Source: Enterobacter oligotrophicus
Lineage (GTDB): Bacteria; Pseudomonadota; Gammaproteobacteria; Enterobacterales; Enterobacteriaceae
Assembly (NCBI RefSeq): GCF_009176645.1
Contig: NZ_AP019007.1
Coordinates: forward strand, 1,240,001-1,304,000
Reading direction: 5' to 3'
Length of the DNA: 64,000 bases
A program made the translations under genes and the position numbers. Within the stretch, counting starts at the first letter, position 1. Each line of letters starts with the position of its first letter. The notes below the pieces were generated by a model. It made no database searches and was not told where the DNA came from. It worked only from the letters and a program-made list of their open reading frames with translations. Below are positions 40,023 to 49,214 of this stretch, piece after piece.

Positions 40023-40397
40023 ATGCGTTCAATGGGGCTTACGCTGCTGGTGCTGATCTTAACGGGCTGTCAGATCAATCCTTATACCTTTCAGCCTGAC
40101 TGGACAAGCCCTGACTGGTTTGGTGCAGGGAAAGAAGACGCGATGAACGGTGCGCCGGTTAAAGATAGCCAGGCACTGGCTGATGACTTTAACGATCCCG
40201 ATGTGGATCAGAGCGAATATCTACGCGGCTACGCCGAAGGGCAAAAGAAAATCTGTGAAGACGGTTTTATCCATGCCTGGGGATTAACAGGGAAATCATT
40301 CCCTGCCAGTTGTGATACCACAGAAAATGCAGCAAAACTGCATGACGCATGGCAACAAGGGATGGATGAAAGCATGAAGGCCAGCAGGCTTAATTGA
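40023..40397 (+). CDS. yfiL: Lipoprotein YfiL
   Basis: This 124-residue predicted lipoprotein of unknown function has the leader MRSMGLTLLVLILTGC, whose lipobox LTGC marks the lipidated Cys. The mature part has two conserved-looking segments (DQSEYLRGYAEGQKKICEDG and KLHDAWQQGMDES). I chose the ATG at 40023 because AAGGAG lies eight bases before it; an ATG six bases earlier is too close. It precedes the yfiR-dgcN-yfiB cluster, as in E. coli. Confidence 0.85.
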   Translation: MRSMGLTLLVLILTGCQINPYTFQPDWTSPDWFGAGKEDAMNGAPVKDSQALADDFNDPDVDQSEYLRGYAEGQKKICEDGFIHAWGLTGKSFPASCDTTENAAKLHDAWQQGMDESMKASRLN

Positions 40398-40550
40398 ATT
40401 TGTCTTTAACCAGCAGAATAAATGCAAATGTAAGATTTAACTCAAGCCTGAGTCGTTGCATTTCTGACATAATGACGGCTTTGATAAACAATGGTATTCT
40501 GCCTCCAACTCTTAAGGACAACTATTTCCAGAGCGGTTCGGCGGATTCTG

Positions 40551-41087
40551 GTGAGAAATTCATTCTTGATCTCTTTGTACCGACTCACTTTGGTGTTAAC
40601 GCTGTTCATTATTGTGGGCCAGGCGACTGCAGGTGCGCTCACGGAAACTGATAAATCGGTGCGTTCGATTGTTTCTGGCATTGTGAGTTATACCCGTTGG
40701 CCGTCACTTTCCGGGCAGCCTAAACTCTGCGTTTTTGCCTCTTCCCGTTACGCGCAAGCACTCAGCAGTGATGACGGGAAAAGCGTGTTACCTTATACCC
40801 CTGTCATTGTGCGTAACGATCAGGAAGCACTGTCAGCGACGTGTGACGCTATTTATTTCGGAACGGAATCGCCTGTAAAACAACGTGAATTAATAAGTCA
40901 ATATCAGGGCAGAGCATTGCTTTTAATCTCAGAGCAGAATCCAGAGTGTATTATTGGCAGTGCATTTTGCCTGAAAATAGATCACAACCAGGTCAGATTT
41001 TCCGTCAATCTGGATGCGCTGGCTCGCAGTGGCGTAAGAGTCAGTCCGGATGTATTAATGCTTGCACGGAATACGAAGCATGAATAA
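40551..41087 (+). CDS. yfiR: Periplasmic repressor YfiR
   Basis: YfiR binds the periplasmic domain of the diguanylate cyclase DgcN (YfiN) and keeps it off; reducing conditions or loss of YfiR raise cyclic-di-GMP. From the GTG at 40551 there are 178 residues with a signal-like segment (LTLVLTLFIIVGQATAGA) and the domain SGIVSYTRWPSLSGQPKLCV... containing two pairs of cysteines that can form disulfides. An in-frame ATG 20 codons upstream lacks a ribosome site and adds a charged extension. It overlaps dgcN by eight bases. Confidence 0.88.
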   Translation: MRNSFLISLYRLTLVLTLFIIVGQATAGALTETDKSVRSIVSGIVSYTRWPSLSGQPKLCVFASSRYAQALSSDDGKSVLPYTPVIVRNDQEALSATCDAIYFGTESPVKQRELISQYQGRALLLISEQNPECIIGSAFCLKIDHNQVRFSVNLDALARSGVRVSPDVLMLARNTKHE

Positions 41088-42312
41088 GGATTTCACTTCT
41101 ACGCCGCGCCCTACGTTTAAAAGAACGTTGCGGCGTATCAGCATGACGAGCGTCATCATCACAATGACGTTTATCTGGCTTTTATTGTGTTTTGCGTCCG
41201 TGGTGACATTAAAGCAATACGCACAAAAAAATCTCGAATTAACTGGCGCAACAATGAGCCACAGCCTTGAAGCCTCTCTGGTTTTCAATGATTCTCTGGC
41301 AGCGAATGAAACCCTGGCCACGCTTGGCAAACAGGGGCAATTTGCCGTTGCAGAAGTGCTCAACGTTCATAATCAACGGTTTGCGTACTGGTCATGGAAC
41401 CCGGAGGATAATACCGACACGCTGGGCGCGCTGGTCAGCCGCTGGCTGTTTCCTGTCCCGGTTGCACAGCCGATAATGCATAACGGTAATATGATCGGTG
41501 AAATTCGTCTTACCGCGCGTGATAGCCTGATCAGCCACTTTATCTGGATGTCATTTGCCGTGCTTACCGGCTGTATTCTTTTTGCCTCAGCGATTGCACT
41601 TACCATTACGCGCTCTTTGCATCATGGTATGGTCTCGGAGATGCAAAATATTACCGATGTTGTGCATGACGTCCGTACCAACCGCAACTTCTCACGCCGC
41701 GTGAAGGAAGGCCGCATCGAAGAGTTTCATCAGTTCGGAGAAGACTTCAACAGTCTGCTGGATGAAATGGAAGAGTGGCAGCTCAAGCTGCAGGCGAAAA
41801 ATGCCCAGCTGTTGCGCACCGCCATGCACGATCCGCTGACCGGCCTGGCGAATCGTGCCGCATTCCGAAACAGCATTGCGGCGTTAATGCACGATGCTTC
41901 CGCAAAGAGAAACTCTGCCCTGCTTTTTCTGGATGGCGATAATTTTAAATTTATCAATGACACCTGGGGCCATGCAGCGGGTGACTGTGTGCTGATTGAA
42001 GTCGCCAGCAGGATGGTTGAGTTTGGCGAAAAACGCTACCAGTCATACCGCCTCGGCGGTGACGAGTTCGCCATGATACTGTATGGCGTCCACACTGAAC
42101 CTGAGGTTCAACACATTTGCGCTGCCCTGTCGCAGCAGTTTGTCCGTCCGTTTGATCTGCATAACGGTCACACGGCATCAATGTCACTGAGCATTGGTTT
42201 TGCCCTGGCATGGGAAAATGCCTCGGTGGAAGCATTACTGGAACAAGCCGATCGCAATATGTACCTGGTGAAAAACCAGCGTTCGAAAACATTATCCCAG
42301 GAAGGAATATGA
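41080..42312 (+). CDS. dgcN: Diguanylate cyclase DgcN (YfiN)
   Basis: DgcN makes cyclic-di-GMP in response to envelope signals and can act as a division inhibitor in E. coli. The 410 residues show a membrane segment (about 27-46), a periplasmic domain, a second membrane segment (about 155-175), a HAMP-like linker and a GGDEF domain with the active site RLGGDEF near residue 326. The RxxD product-inhibition site is absent from the segment before GGDEF (EKRYQSY), so feedback control probably rests on YfiR. The ATG overlaps yfiR and the gene ends two bases before yfiB. Confidence 0.95.
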   Translation: MNKDFTSTPRPTFKRTLRRISMTSVIITMTFIWLLLCFASVVTLKQYAQKNLELTGATMSHSLEASLVFNDSLAANETLATLGKQGQFAVAEVLNVHNQRFAYWSWNPEDNTDTLGALVSRWLFPVPVAQPIMHNGNMIGEIRLTARDSLISHFIWMSFAVLTGCILFASAIALTITRSLHHGMVSEMQNITDVVHDVRTNRNFSRRVKEGRIEEFHQFGEDFNSLLDEMEEWQLKLQAKNAQLLRTAMHDPLTGLANRAAFRNSIAALMHDASAKRNSALLFLDGDNFKFINDTWGHAAGDCVLIEVASRMVEFGEKRYQSYRLGGDEFAMILYGVHTEPEVQHICAALSQQFVRPFDLHNGHTASMSLSIGFALAWENASVEALLEQADRNMYLVKNQRSKTLSQEGI

Positions 42313-42313
42313 C

Positions 42314-42799
42314 ATGTTAAAGCGATACCTCGCGCCGTTGTTACTGGCATCACTGATCCTGTCTGGCTGTCAGACGCCACCAGCAGGCAAATTCACCCCA
42401 GAACAAATTGCGGCGATGAAATCTTACGGCTTTAACGAATTGAACGGTGACTGGTTCCTGGGTCTGTCGGATACGATCCTGTTTGATAAAAATGACGCCA
42501 GACTGCGGCCAGAAAGTGAAATTCAGATCCAGAGCATGGCTTCTCGCCTGGCCGCAACCGGTCTGAATCATGCCCGAATGGACGGCCACACGGATAATTA
42601 CGGTGAAGAAAGCTACAACGAAGCTCTTTCGTTAAAACGCGCGAATGTCGTTGCAGATGCCTGGGCGAAGGGAGCCAATATCCCGCGGAGCAATCTCACC
42701 ACGCAGGGATTAGGCAAAAAATACCCTGTTGCCAGCAACAGCACTCCGCAAGGGCGTGCTGAAAACCGCCGGGTTGCGGTGGTCATCAGCACGCCATAA
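42314..42799 (+). CDS. yfiB: OmpA-like lipoprotein YfiB
   Basis: YfiB is an outer-membrane lipoprotein that captures YfiR and so activates DgcN. The 161 residues have a lipoprotein leader ending LSGC and an OmpA-like peptidoglycan-binding domain, with ILFDKNDARLRPESE, MDGHTDNYGEESYNEALSLK and GRAENRRVAVVI at the usual places. The gene follows dgcN by one base and closes the yfiL-yfiR-dgcN-yfiB cluster. Confidence 0.95.
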   Translation: MLKRYLAPLLLASLILSGCQTPPAGKFTPEQIAAMKSYGFNELNGDWFLGLSDTILFDKNDARLRPESEIQIQSMASRLAATGLNHARMDGHTDNYGEESYNEALSLKRANVVADAWAKGANIPRSNLTTQGLGKKYPVASNSTPQGRAENRRVAVVISTP

Positions 42800-42801
42800 C
42801 G

Positions 42802-44172
42802 TTATTTTACAGATGATCCGGCGAGCGACACCGTTGATGCCGCTCGCCAGCGCAGCCAGTCAATGACAATGAATATTGCCAGACTGACGCCCATTACCGG
42901 CAGTGCCAGCCCCAGTAGTGCACTAATGACCACCGTGACAGCCCTTCCCCACAATGACAACGCCAGCCAGCTCTGGCTGAGTGTTTGCACCGGATTTGCT
43001 GCAGATATAGCAGGGCGTCGCAGCCACCACATCCGGTATCCCCAGATAATCAGCACACATAACGCAATACCGAACGCGATAAGCAGCAACTGATTAACCA
43101 GACCAAACAGAATGCCCATATGGAAATCCACACCCCAGCGGGTAAGTTTCGCCATTAGCGGGAAATCGGCAAAGCGCGTTCTGTCCAGTACCTGCATGGA
43201 GTGCGGATCAACAGCAACGGCATCAACCTGCGTGGGCCAGCTGCGATCGATTTCCGTGACCGTCCAGGCCTGGTCAGCTATTCTTGCCGGGCGGATCTCC
43301 ACGTTATTCGCATCAATTCCTGCCTTGCGGGCAGCCTGTAATACGCCGTCAAACTGCGATAAATCCATGGCCATCTCTGGCATCAGCATTCCATTATGAT
43401 GGCCGTGATGTTCAGCATGTTCATCCCGGATTTCCGGCGTACCGGAAAGCGTTGTATTTACCTGTGGCGTCAGCCAGTTCATTTCTGCACGAAGTTTATC
43501 AACGTTACCGCCCGCCCACTGGGACCAGGTCAGACCGGTCGCGGAGAACAGCAGCATCCCGCTGAGCAGAATCCAGCCTAAGGCCACATGCACACGACGG
43601 CGATTCTGGAAGCGATTGTGAATACGGCGTTTCGGTCGGGTATAAAACCACAAAGCGATACCGCCCAGAGCAGCAACCCACATCCAGGAAGCAGCCAGCT
43701 CGCTGTAGAGCCGTCCAACATTACCCAGCATCAGCGATGTATGTAAATAATCGATTTTCTGGCGCAACGGCAAAATCCCGCTGGTGCCATATACCGTCAT
43801 ATCACCACGCACCTCAAGGCTAACGGGATCAACAAAAATAGCCCGATTTTCAGACGGGCCTAGCTGTGGGTCAGCAAACATCACGCGAGTGGTATCACCG
43901 TTAACCAGGCCAGGGCGAAGGGCATGCAATCGCAATTCTGAACCAACGGTTTTTTCTGCCACGGCAATTTGTTCCGCCAGAGGCTGTGGTTCCCCTGTCG
44001 AATCAGCGTGCAGCGCATGGCTATACCACATATTTTCCAGCTGTGGCGTCGCCACATACAGCGTACCGGTCAGCGCGGCGAAGAAGATAAACGGGCCGAC
44101 AAACAGCCCGACATAGAAATGGAGTCGACGCAGCAGGTTTCCCCATGCCGCGCGCGGAGTGCAGGTAGTCAT
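42802..44172 (-). CDS. PepSY-associated membrane protein
   Basis: The 456-residue inner-membrane protein belongs to the PepSY-TM family often linked to iron or copper uptake and to flavin/ferric reductases. The pattern is a first membrane helix (FYVGLFVGPFIFFAALTG, about 19-36), a long periplasmic PepSY part, further helices near 160-180, 195-213, 350-375 and 400-430, and a His-rich stretch EHAEHHGHHNG-like (about 245-256) that could bind metal. The convergent yfiB ends two bases away. E. coli as I recall has no such gene here. The substrate cannot be told. Confidence 0.82.
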   Translation of the reverse strand: MTTCTPRAAWGNLLRRLHFYVGLFVGPFIFFAALTGTLYVATPQLENMWYSHALHADSTGEPQPLAEQIAVAEKTVGSELRLHALRPGLVNGDTTRVMFADPQLGPSENRAIFVDPVSLEVRGDMTVYGTSGILPLRQKIDYLHTSLMLGNVGRLYSELAASWMWVAALGGIALWFYTRPKRRIHNRFQNRRRVHVALGWILLSGMLLFSATGLTWSQWAGGNVDKLRAEMNWLTPQVNTTLSGTPEIRDEHAEHHGHHNGMLMPEMAMDLSQFDGVLQAARKAGIDANNVEIRPARIADQAWTVTEIDRSWPTQVDAVAVDPHSMQVLDRTRFADFPLMAKLTRWGVDFHMGILFGLVNQLLLIAFGIALCVLIIWGYRMWWLRRPAISAANPVQTLSQSWLALSLWGRAVTVVISALLGLALPVMGVSLAIFIVIDWLRWRAASTVSLAGSSVK

Positions 44173-44210
44173 ACTTTTCCTTTTTATAGCAAAAAGTTAT
44201 CAATTTTGTT

Positions 44211-44615
44211 TTAGAGGGAAAAAGCAGATCTGCGCGGCGGCGCACGGGTATCAGGATAGAGCCAGGGGAAAAAGTGCCAGTAACTGACCGCCTGACGAGG
44301 CGGCTTCACGCGAAGTCGTTGCAGAACCACACTGAGCAGCACAATCAGCGCCAGCATCACGCCCGGCACATGCGCCAGCAGCACACAGTAGCCGCACGCT
44401 TCCGCGTGATCGAGAGGCATAGAGTGCTGCATATCGCCATGATGCGCATCCATCGACATCATGCTCATGTCATGATGCATTCCCGGCATGGCGCTCATAG
44501 GATCTTTCTGCAGCGAGACGGAGATAAGCGGTGCGACCACGATCAGCAAGATCGCAAACAGCGCGATCAATGCCGCTGCGCGTTTCCGTTTATGCTGATG
44601 CAGTACGTTATCCAC
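44211..44615 (-). CDS. DUF2946-type membrane protein, His/Met-rich
   Basis: The 134-residue protein has an N-terminal membrane helix (AALIALFAILLIVVAPLISV, about 14-33), an extracytoplasmic loop packed with Met and His (for example MPGMHHDMSMMSMDAHHGDM), then the pair CGYC and a second helix (about 82-104). This looks like a copper-binding protein of the DUF2946 family. It lies 38 bases before the PepSY gene in the same direction, so the two probably form a metal-related unit. Confidence 0.78.
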   Translation of the reverse strand: MDNVLHQHKRKRAAALIALFAILLIVVAPLISVSLQKDPMSAMPGMHHDMSMMSMDAHHGDMQHSMPLDHAEACGYCVLLAHVPGVMLALIVLLSVVLQRLRVKPPRQAVSYWHFFPWLYPDTRAPPRRSAFSL

Positions 44616-44689
44616 TTACCCTCCACTGAAGAGGCAAGTATTGTAAATGATTTATGAAAAAAGGGTTAACGCGAGAGGTGCGATAGGAT

Positions 44690-44723
44690 AAAAAAAGGGC
44701 CGACCTTTCGGCCAGCCCTTTTT
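44690..44723 (-). terminator. Terminator of the rpsP-rimM-trmD-rplS operon
   Basis: The 9-bp stem GGGCTGGCC/GGTCGGCCC with a GAAA tetraloop is followed on the minus strand by seven T. The plus-strand view also shows a T run, so it may work both ways. Confidence 0.9.
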
Positions 44724-44747
44724 AACAGGATGTCGCTTAAGCGAATC

Positions 44748-45098
<351 letters not shown>

Positions 45099-45138
45099 TT
45101 AATCTCTTATCCTGGGTAAACTGATATTCGGGCGCGTA

Positions 45139-45906
45139 TTACGCATTCCCATCATGTTCATGCTGCTGGTGCGCGTGTTCGCTTTTGAACTCGGCCAGCA
45201 ACTTTGCTTGCTCTTCAGTCAGAGCCAGGTTTTCCAGAAGTTCAGGTCTTCTAAGCCAGGTTCGGCCCAGCGACTGCTTCAAACGCCAGCGACGTATCTC
45301 GGCATGGTTTCCAGACAGTAACACTGCCGGTACTTCCATCCCTTCTAACACTTCAGGACGAGTATAGTGTGGACAGTCCAGCAATCCATCGGCAAACGAA
45401 TCTTCCGTTGCCGATGCTTCATGGCCCAGAACACCCGGAATGAACCGGGCGACGGAGTCAATCAGCGTCATTGCCGGTAACTCACCACCGCTGAGAACGT
45501 AATCGCCGATAGACCATTCTTCGTCAATCTCGGTTTGAATTACGCGCTCATCTATCCCTTCGTAGCGCCCACAGACCAGAATCAGCTTTTGATTCGTCGC
45601 CAGTTCGCTCACGCCTGCTTGATCAAGCCTGCGTCCCTGAGGTGACAGATAAATCACCTTTGCGCCTTCACCTGCCGCGGCTTTTGCTGTGTGAATGGCG
45701 TCCCGTAAGGGTTGCACCATCATTAACATCCCCGGTCCGCCGCCGTAAGGACGATCGTCCACGGTACGGTGCCGGTCATGCGTAAAGTCACGAGGACTCC
45801 AGCTCTGGATGCTCAGCAGGCCATTTTTTACTGCCCGGCCAGTTACCCCGTAATCGGTAATCGCGCGGAACATTTCAGGAAACAGGCTAATTATGCCAAT
45901 CCACAT
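45139..45906 (-). CDS. trmD: tRNA (guanine37-N1)-methyltransferase
   Basis: TrmD methylates G37 next to the anticodon in tRNAs for Leu, Pro and Arg and prevents +1 frameshifts. The 255 residues begin [20 protein letters not shown] and include the AdoMet-binding trefoil knot ([11 protein letters not shown] and [20 protein letters not shown]). Length equals E. coli. It follows rimM by 31 bases. Confidence 0.98.
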   Translation of the reverse strand: MWIGIISLFPEMFRAITDYGVTGRAVKNGLLSIQSWSPRDFTHDRHRTVDDRPYGGGPGMLMMVQPLRDAIHTAKAAAGEGAKVIYLSPQGRRLDQAGVSELATNQKLILVCGRYEGIDERVIQTEIDEEWSIGDYVLSGGELPAMTLIDSVARFIPGVLGHEASATEDSFADGLLDCPHYTRPEVLEGMEVPAVLLSGNHAEIRRWRLKQSLGRTWLRRPELLENLALTEEQAKLLAEFKSEHAHQQHEHDGNA

Positions 45907-45937
45907 AGCGCCGTCTTTTACCGTTTATCCGGAGAAT

Positions 45938-46474
45938 TTAAAAACCAGGATCCCAATCTACTTCAATCGTTTGAGTAGCGAGATCGACTTTCTTGATAAC
46001 CTGTCCATCGAGGAACGGAACCAACCGCTCCTTGATGCCAAATGCATCTTTCAGGTTTGCCTTAATGACGAGAACGTCATTTGACCCGGTTTCCATCATA
46101 TCGATGACTTTCCCCAGGCTGTAACCTTCAGTGGTGACCACCTGGCAACCCATAAGGTCTTTCCAGTAGTAGTCGCCCTCTGCAAGCAAAGGCAACTGCG
46201 ACGAATCCACGACAATTTCACAATTAGTCAGCGCATTCGCGGCATCACGATCGTCAACGCCTTTCAGCTTGATGATGATGTCCTGATTGTGGTGACGCCA
46301 GCTTTCCAGCTCGACCTCTTCCCACTTACCGCCTTTCTGGATAAACCAGGGCTGGTAATTAAAAATGCTATCAGCGTCTTCAGTGGAGGAAAACACTCTG
46401 AGCCAACCACGGATACCGTAGCAAGAACCCATTTTTCCCAATACGATCGGTTCAACAGGTGCTTTATTGCTCAT
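45938..46474 (-). CDS. rimM: 16S rRNA processing protein RimM
   Basis: RimM binds S19 and helps mature the head of the 30S subunit. From the ATG at 46474 it has 178 residues; another ATG directly upstream (46477) and a GTG at 46483 are alternatives, and the GGTGG ribosome-like site fits the ATG pair best. It has the N-terminal RimM fold ([19 protein letters not shown]) and the C-terminal PRC barrel (ending [12 protein letters not shown]). It lies 18 bases after rpsP. Confidence 0.95.
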   Translation of the reverse strand: MSNKAPVEPIVLGKMGSCYGIRGWLRVFSSTEDADSIFNYQPWFIQKGGKWEEVELESWRHHNQDIIIKLKGVDDRDAANALTNCEIVVDSSQLPLLAEGDYYWKDLMGCQVVTTEGYSLGKVIDMMETGSNDVLVIKANLKDAFGIKERLVPFLDGQVIKKVDLATQTIEVDWDPGF

Positions 46475-46492
46475 CATGACCACCGTGACAGA

Positions 46493-46741
46493 TTAAGCTG
46501 CTTTGTTTACTGCTTTGATCAGCGTAGCAACGCGATCGGAAACAGTCGCGCCCTGGCCAACCCAGTGAGCGATACGATCCAGATCCAGACGGGTTTCTTC
46601 TTCTGCGCCAGCGGCCAGTGGGTTGAAGAAACCAACGCGCTCAATGAAGCGACCGTTGCGTGCATTACGGCTGTCGGTTACAACAACCTGGTAGAACGGA
46701 CGCTTTTTAGCGCCGTGACGAGCTAAACGAATAGTTACCAT
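46493..46741 (-). CDS. rpsP: 30S ribosomal protein S16
   Basis: S16 is an essential assembly protein of the 30S body. The 82 residues start [20 protein letters not shown] and contain [19 protein letters not shown]; length equals E. coli. An AGAGGA ribosome site precedes the ATG, so an in-frame extension 20 codons upstream is rejected. First gene of the operon rpsP-rimM-trmD-rplS. Confidence 0.97.
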   Translation of the reverse strand: MVTIRLARHGAKKRPFYQVVVTDSRNARNGRFIERVGFFNPLAAGAEEETRLDLDRIAHWVGQGATVSDRVATLIKAVNKAA

Positions 46742-46766
46742 AACATCCTCTTGTGTGAATAAAACA

Positions 46767-46796
46767 ACCGGGCCCCATCGAGGAACGGAGCCCGGT
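46767..46796 (-). promoter_or_regulatory. rpsP leader hairpin, attenuator-like
   Basis: ACCGGGC/GCCCGGT (46767-46773, 46790-46796) forms a stem in the leader before rpsP, followed on the minus strand by TGTTTTATT. It resembles an intrinsic terminator between ffh and rpsP. It could end ffh transcription or attenuate the ribosomal operon. Confidence 0.6.
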
Positions 46797-46876
46797 GTCA
46801 TATTAAAAGCCCGAAAATTTTACTGATTTCTGGGGAAATTGCAATCAGCATCTTGATACTGAGCATTAAACACGGG

Positions 46877-48238
46877 TTATCGGCCAGGGAATCCTGGCGG
46901 CATCATCCCCTTCATGCCGCGCATCATCTTCGCCATTCCGCCTTTCTTCATTTTCTTCATCATGCGCTGCATGTCGTCGAACTGTTTCAGTAGGCGGTTG
47001 ACGTCCTGCACCTGCATGCCGCAGCCGGCTGCAATACGGCGTTTACGGGAACCTTTGATGATTTCAGGCTTCGCACGTTCTTTCAGCGTCATCGAGTTGA
47101 TGATCGCTTCCATACGCACCAGCACCTTGTCATCCATCTGTGATTTCACGTTATCAGGAATTTGACCCATGCCCGGCAGTTTGCCCATCAGGCTCGCCAT
47201 GCCGCCCATGTTTTTCATCTGACGCAGTTGCTCAAGGAAGTCGGTCAGGTCGAAACCGTCGCCTTTTTTCAGCTTACTTGCCAGCTTCTCAGCCTGCGCG
47301 CGGTCAACTTTGCTCTCGATATCTTCGATCAGCGACAGCACGTCGCCCATCCCGAGGATACGGGAAGCAATACGGTCCGGGTGGAACGGCTCCAGCGCTT
47401 CCGTCTTCTCGCCCACGCCGAGGAATTTAATCGGTTTGCCGGTAATATGACGAATAGAGAGCGCTGCACCGCCGCGGGCGTCGCCGTCCACTTTAGTCAG
47501 CACCACGCCGGTTAACGGCAGCGCTTCGTTAAACGCTTTTGCGGTATTCGCCGCGTCCTGACCGGTCATGGCATCAACAACAAACAGGGTCTCTACCGGG
47601 TTGATAGAGGCATGCACCTGCTTGATTTCGTCCATCATCGCTTCGTCAACGTGCAGACGACCGGCGGTATCCACCAGCAGCACGTCATAGAATTTCAGCT
47701 TCGCTTCTTTCAGCGCCGCATTAACGATATCGACTGGCTTCTGGGCGACGTCGGACGGGAAGAAATCCACGCCAACCTGCTGCGCCAGGGTTTCCAGCTG
47801 TTTGATCGCCGCCGGGCGATAAACGTCCGCCGAAACCACCAGCACCTTTTTCTTGTGCTTCTCGCGCAGGAATTTACCCAGCTTACCGACGCTGGTCGTT
47901 TTACCCGCCCCCTGGAGACCCGCCATCAGCACAACCGCCGGTGGCTGAGCGGCCAGGTTCAGCACCTGATTCTCTTCGCCCATCGCCGCAACCAGCTCGT
48001 TACGAACGATCTTGACGAACTCCTGACCCGGCGTCAGGCTCTTATTAACTTCATGACCAACCGCCTTCTCTTTCACGCGGTTGATAAAATCACGCACGAC
48101 AGGCAGCGCCACGTCGGCTTCGAGCAGCGCCATGCGCACTTCGCGCAGCGTCTCTTTAACATTCTCTTCGGTAAGGCGTCCGCGGCCGCTGATGTTGCGC
48201 AGCGTGCGCGACAAACGATCGGTTAAATTATCAAACAT
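46877..48238 (-). CDS. ffh: Signal recognition particle protein Ffh
   Basis: Ffh binds 4.5S RNA and signal sequences of nascent inner-membrane proteins and delivers ribosomes to FtsY. The 453 residues comprise the N domain, the GTPase domain with the P-loop GLQGAGKTTS (about 105-114), DTAGR and TKVDGDARGG, and the methionine-rich M domain (MQRMMKKMKKGGMAKMMRGM near the end). Length equals E. coli. Divergent from ypjD. Confidence 0.98.
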   Translation of the reverse strand: MFDNLTDRLSRTLRNISGRGRLTEENVKETLREVRMALLEADVALPVVRDFINRVKEKAVGHEVNKSLTPGQEFVKIVRNELVAAMGEENQVLNLAAQPPAVVLMAGLQGAGKTTSVGKLGKFLREKHKKKVLVVSADVYRPAAIKQLETLAQQVGVDFFPSDVAQKPVDIVNAALKEAKLKFYDVLLVDTAGRLHVDEAMMDEIKQVHASINPVETLFVVDAMTGQDAANTAKAFNEALPLTGVVLTKVDGDARGGAALSIRHITGKPIKFLGVGEKTEALEPFHPDRIASRILGMGDVLSLIEDIESKVDRAQAEKLASKLKKGDGFDLTDFLEQLRQMKNMGGMASLMGKLPGMGQIPDNVKSQMDDKVLVRMEAIINSMTLKERAKPEIIKGSRKRRIAAGCGMQVQDVNRLLKQFDDMQRMMKKMKKGGMAKMMRGMKGMMPPGFPGR

Positions 48239-48404
48239 TGTCTCTCGCCTGGGGTAGAAACGTTGGGTCGCGTGAGCGACACATACACAGAATTTTGCCG
48301 GAGTATAACATGAAGGCAGCTTTGTTGTTATGCAACGGTTGGAGCAGGCGTCACGTAACGTTATACTGCTTCTCTTTCTTATTAAGACAACTGTCGACGC
48401 CTAT

Positions 48405-49196
48405 ATGCCTGTTTTCGCACTGATCGCTCTTGTTGCCTACTCTGTCAGCCTCGCGCTGATCATTCCCGGCCTGCTGCAAAAAAACAGCGGCTGGCGGCGC
48501 ATGGCTATCCTTTCGGCAGTGATCGCACTGGTAAGTCACGCTTTTGCGCTGGAATCTCGCATCATTCCCGGTGATGGCAGCGTGCAAAATCTGAGCGTGC
48601 TGAACGTCGGCTCACTGGTCAGCCTGATGATCTGTACGGTGATGACCATTGTCGCCTCAAAAAATCGCGGCTGGCTGCTGCTGCCAATTGTGTATGCCTT
48701 CGCGCTGATCAATCTGGCCCTGGCCACCTTTATGCCCAATGAATTCATTACTCATCTGGAAGCCACTCCGGGAATGCTGGTGCACATTGGCCTGTCATTG
48801 TTCTCCTACGCAACATTAATCATCGCCGCGCTCTACGCCATGCAGCTCGCCTGGATTGACTATCAGTTGAAAAACAAAAAGCTGGCCTTTAACCATGAAA
48901 TGCCACCGCTGATGGTCATTGAGCGTAAGATGTTTCATATCACTCAGGTCGGTGTCGTACTGCTGACGCTGACGCTCTGTACCGGCCTGTTTTACATGAA
49001 GAACCTGTTCAGCGTGGAGAATATCGACAAAGCCGTTCTCTCCATCATCGCGTGGTTTGTCTATATTGTCCTGTTATGGGGTCATTATCATGAAGGCTGG
49101 CGCGGTCGTCGCGTGGTCTGGTTCAACGTCGCGGGTGCGGGTATTCTCACCCTTGCCTATTTTGGCAGCCGCTTCATACAGCAATTTGCTGGCTAA
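48405..49196 (+). CDS. ypjD: Inner-membrane protein YpjD (cytochrome c assembly family)
   Basis: YpjD belongs to the CcmC/HemX-like heme-handling membrane family; its exact job is not settled. I chose MPVFALIALVAYSVSLAL, giving 263 residues with about eight membrane segments, the E. coli length; the frame extends 25 codons upstream without support. The Trp/Gly-rich part ATPGMLVHIGLSLFSYATL and the C-terminal LLWGHYHEGWRGRR are characteristic. It precedes yfjD by 18 bases. Confidence 0.92.
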   Translation: MPVFALIALVAYSVSLALIIPGLLQKNSGWRRMAILSAVIALVSHAFALESRIIPGDGSVQNLSVLNVGSLVSLMICTVMTIVASKNRGWLLLPIVYAFALINLALATFMPNEFITHLEATPGMLVHIGLSLFSYATLIIAALYAMQLAWIDYQLKNKKLAFNHEMPPLMVIERKMFHITQVGVVLLTLTLCTGLFYMKNLFSVENIDKAVLSIIAWFVYIVLLWGHYHEGWRGRRVVWFNVAGAGILTLAYFGSRFIQQFAG

Positions 49197-49214
49197 GTAA
49201 CAAAGGAGTTCCCC

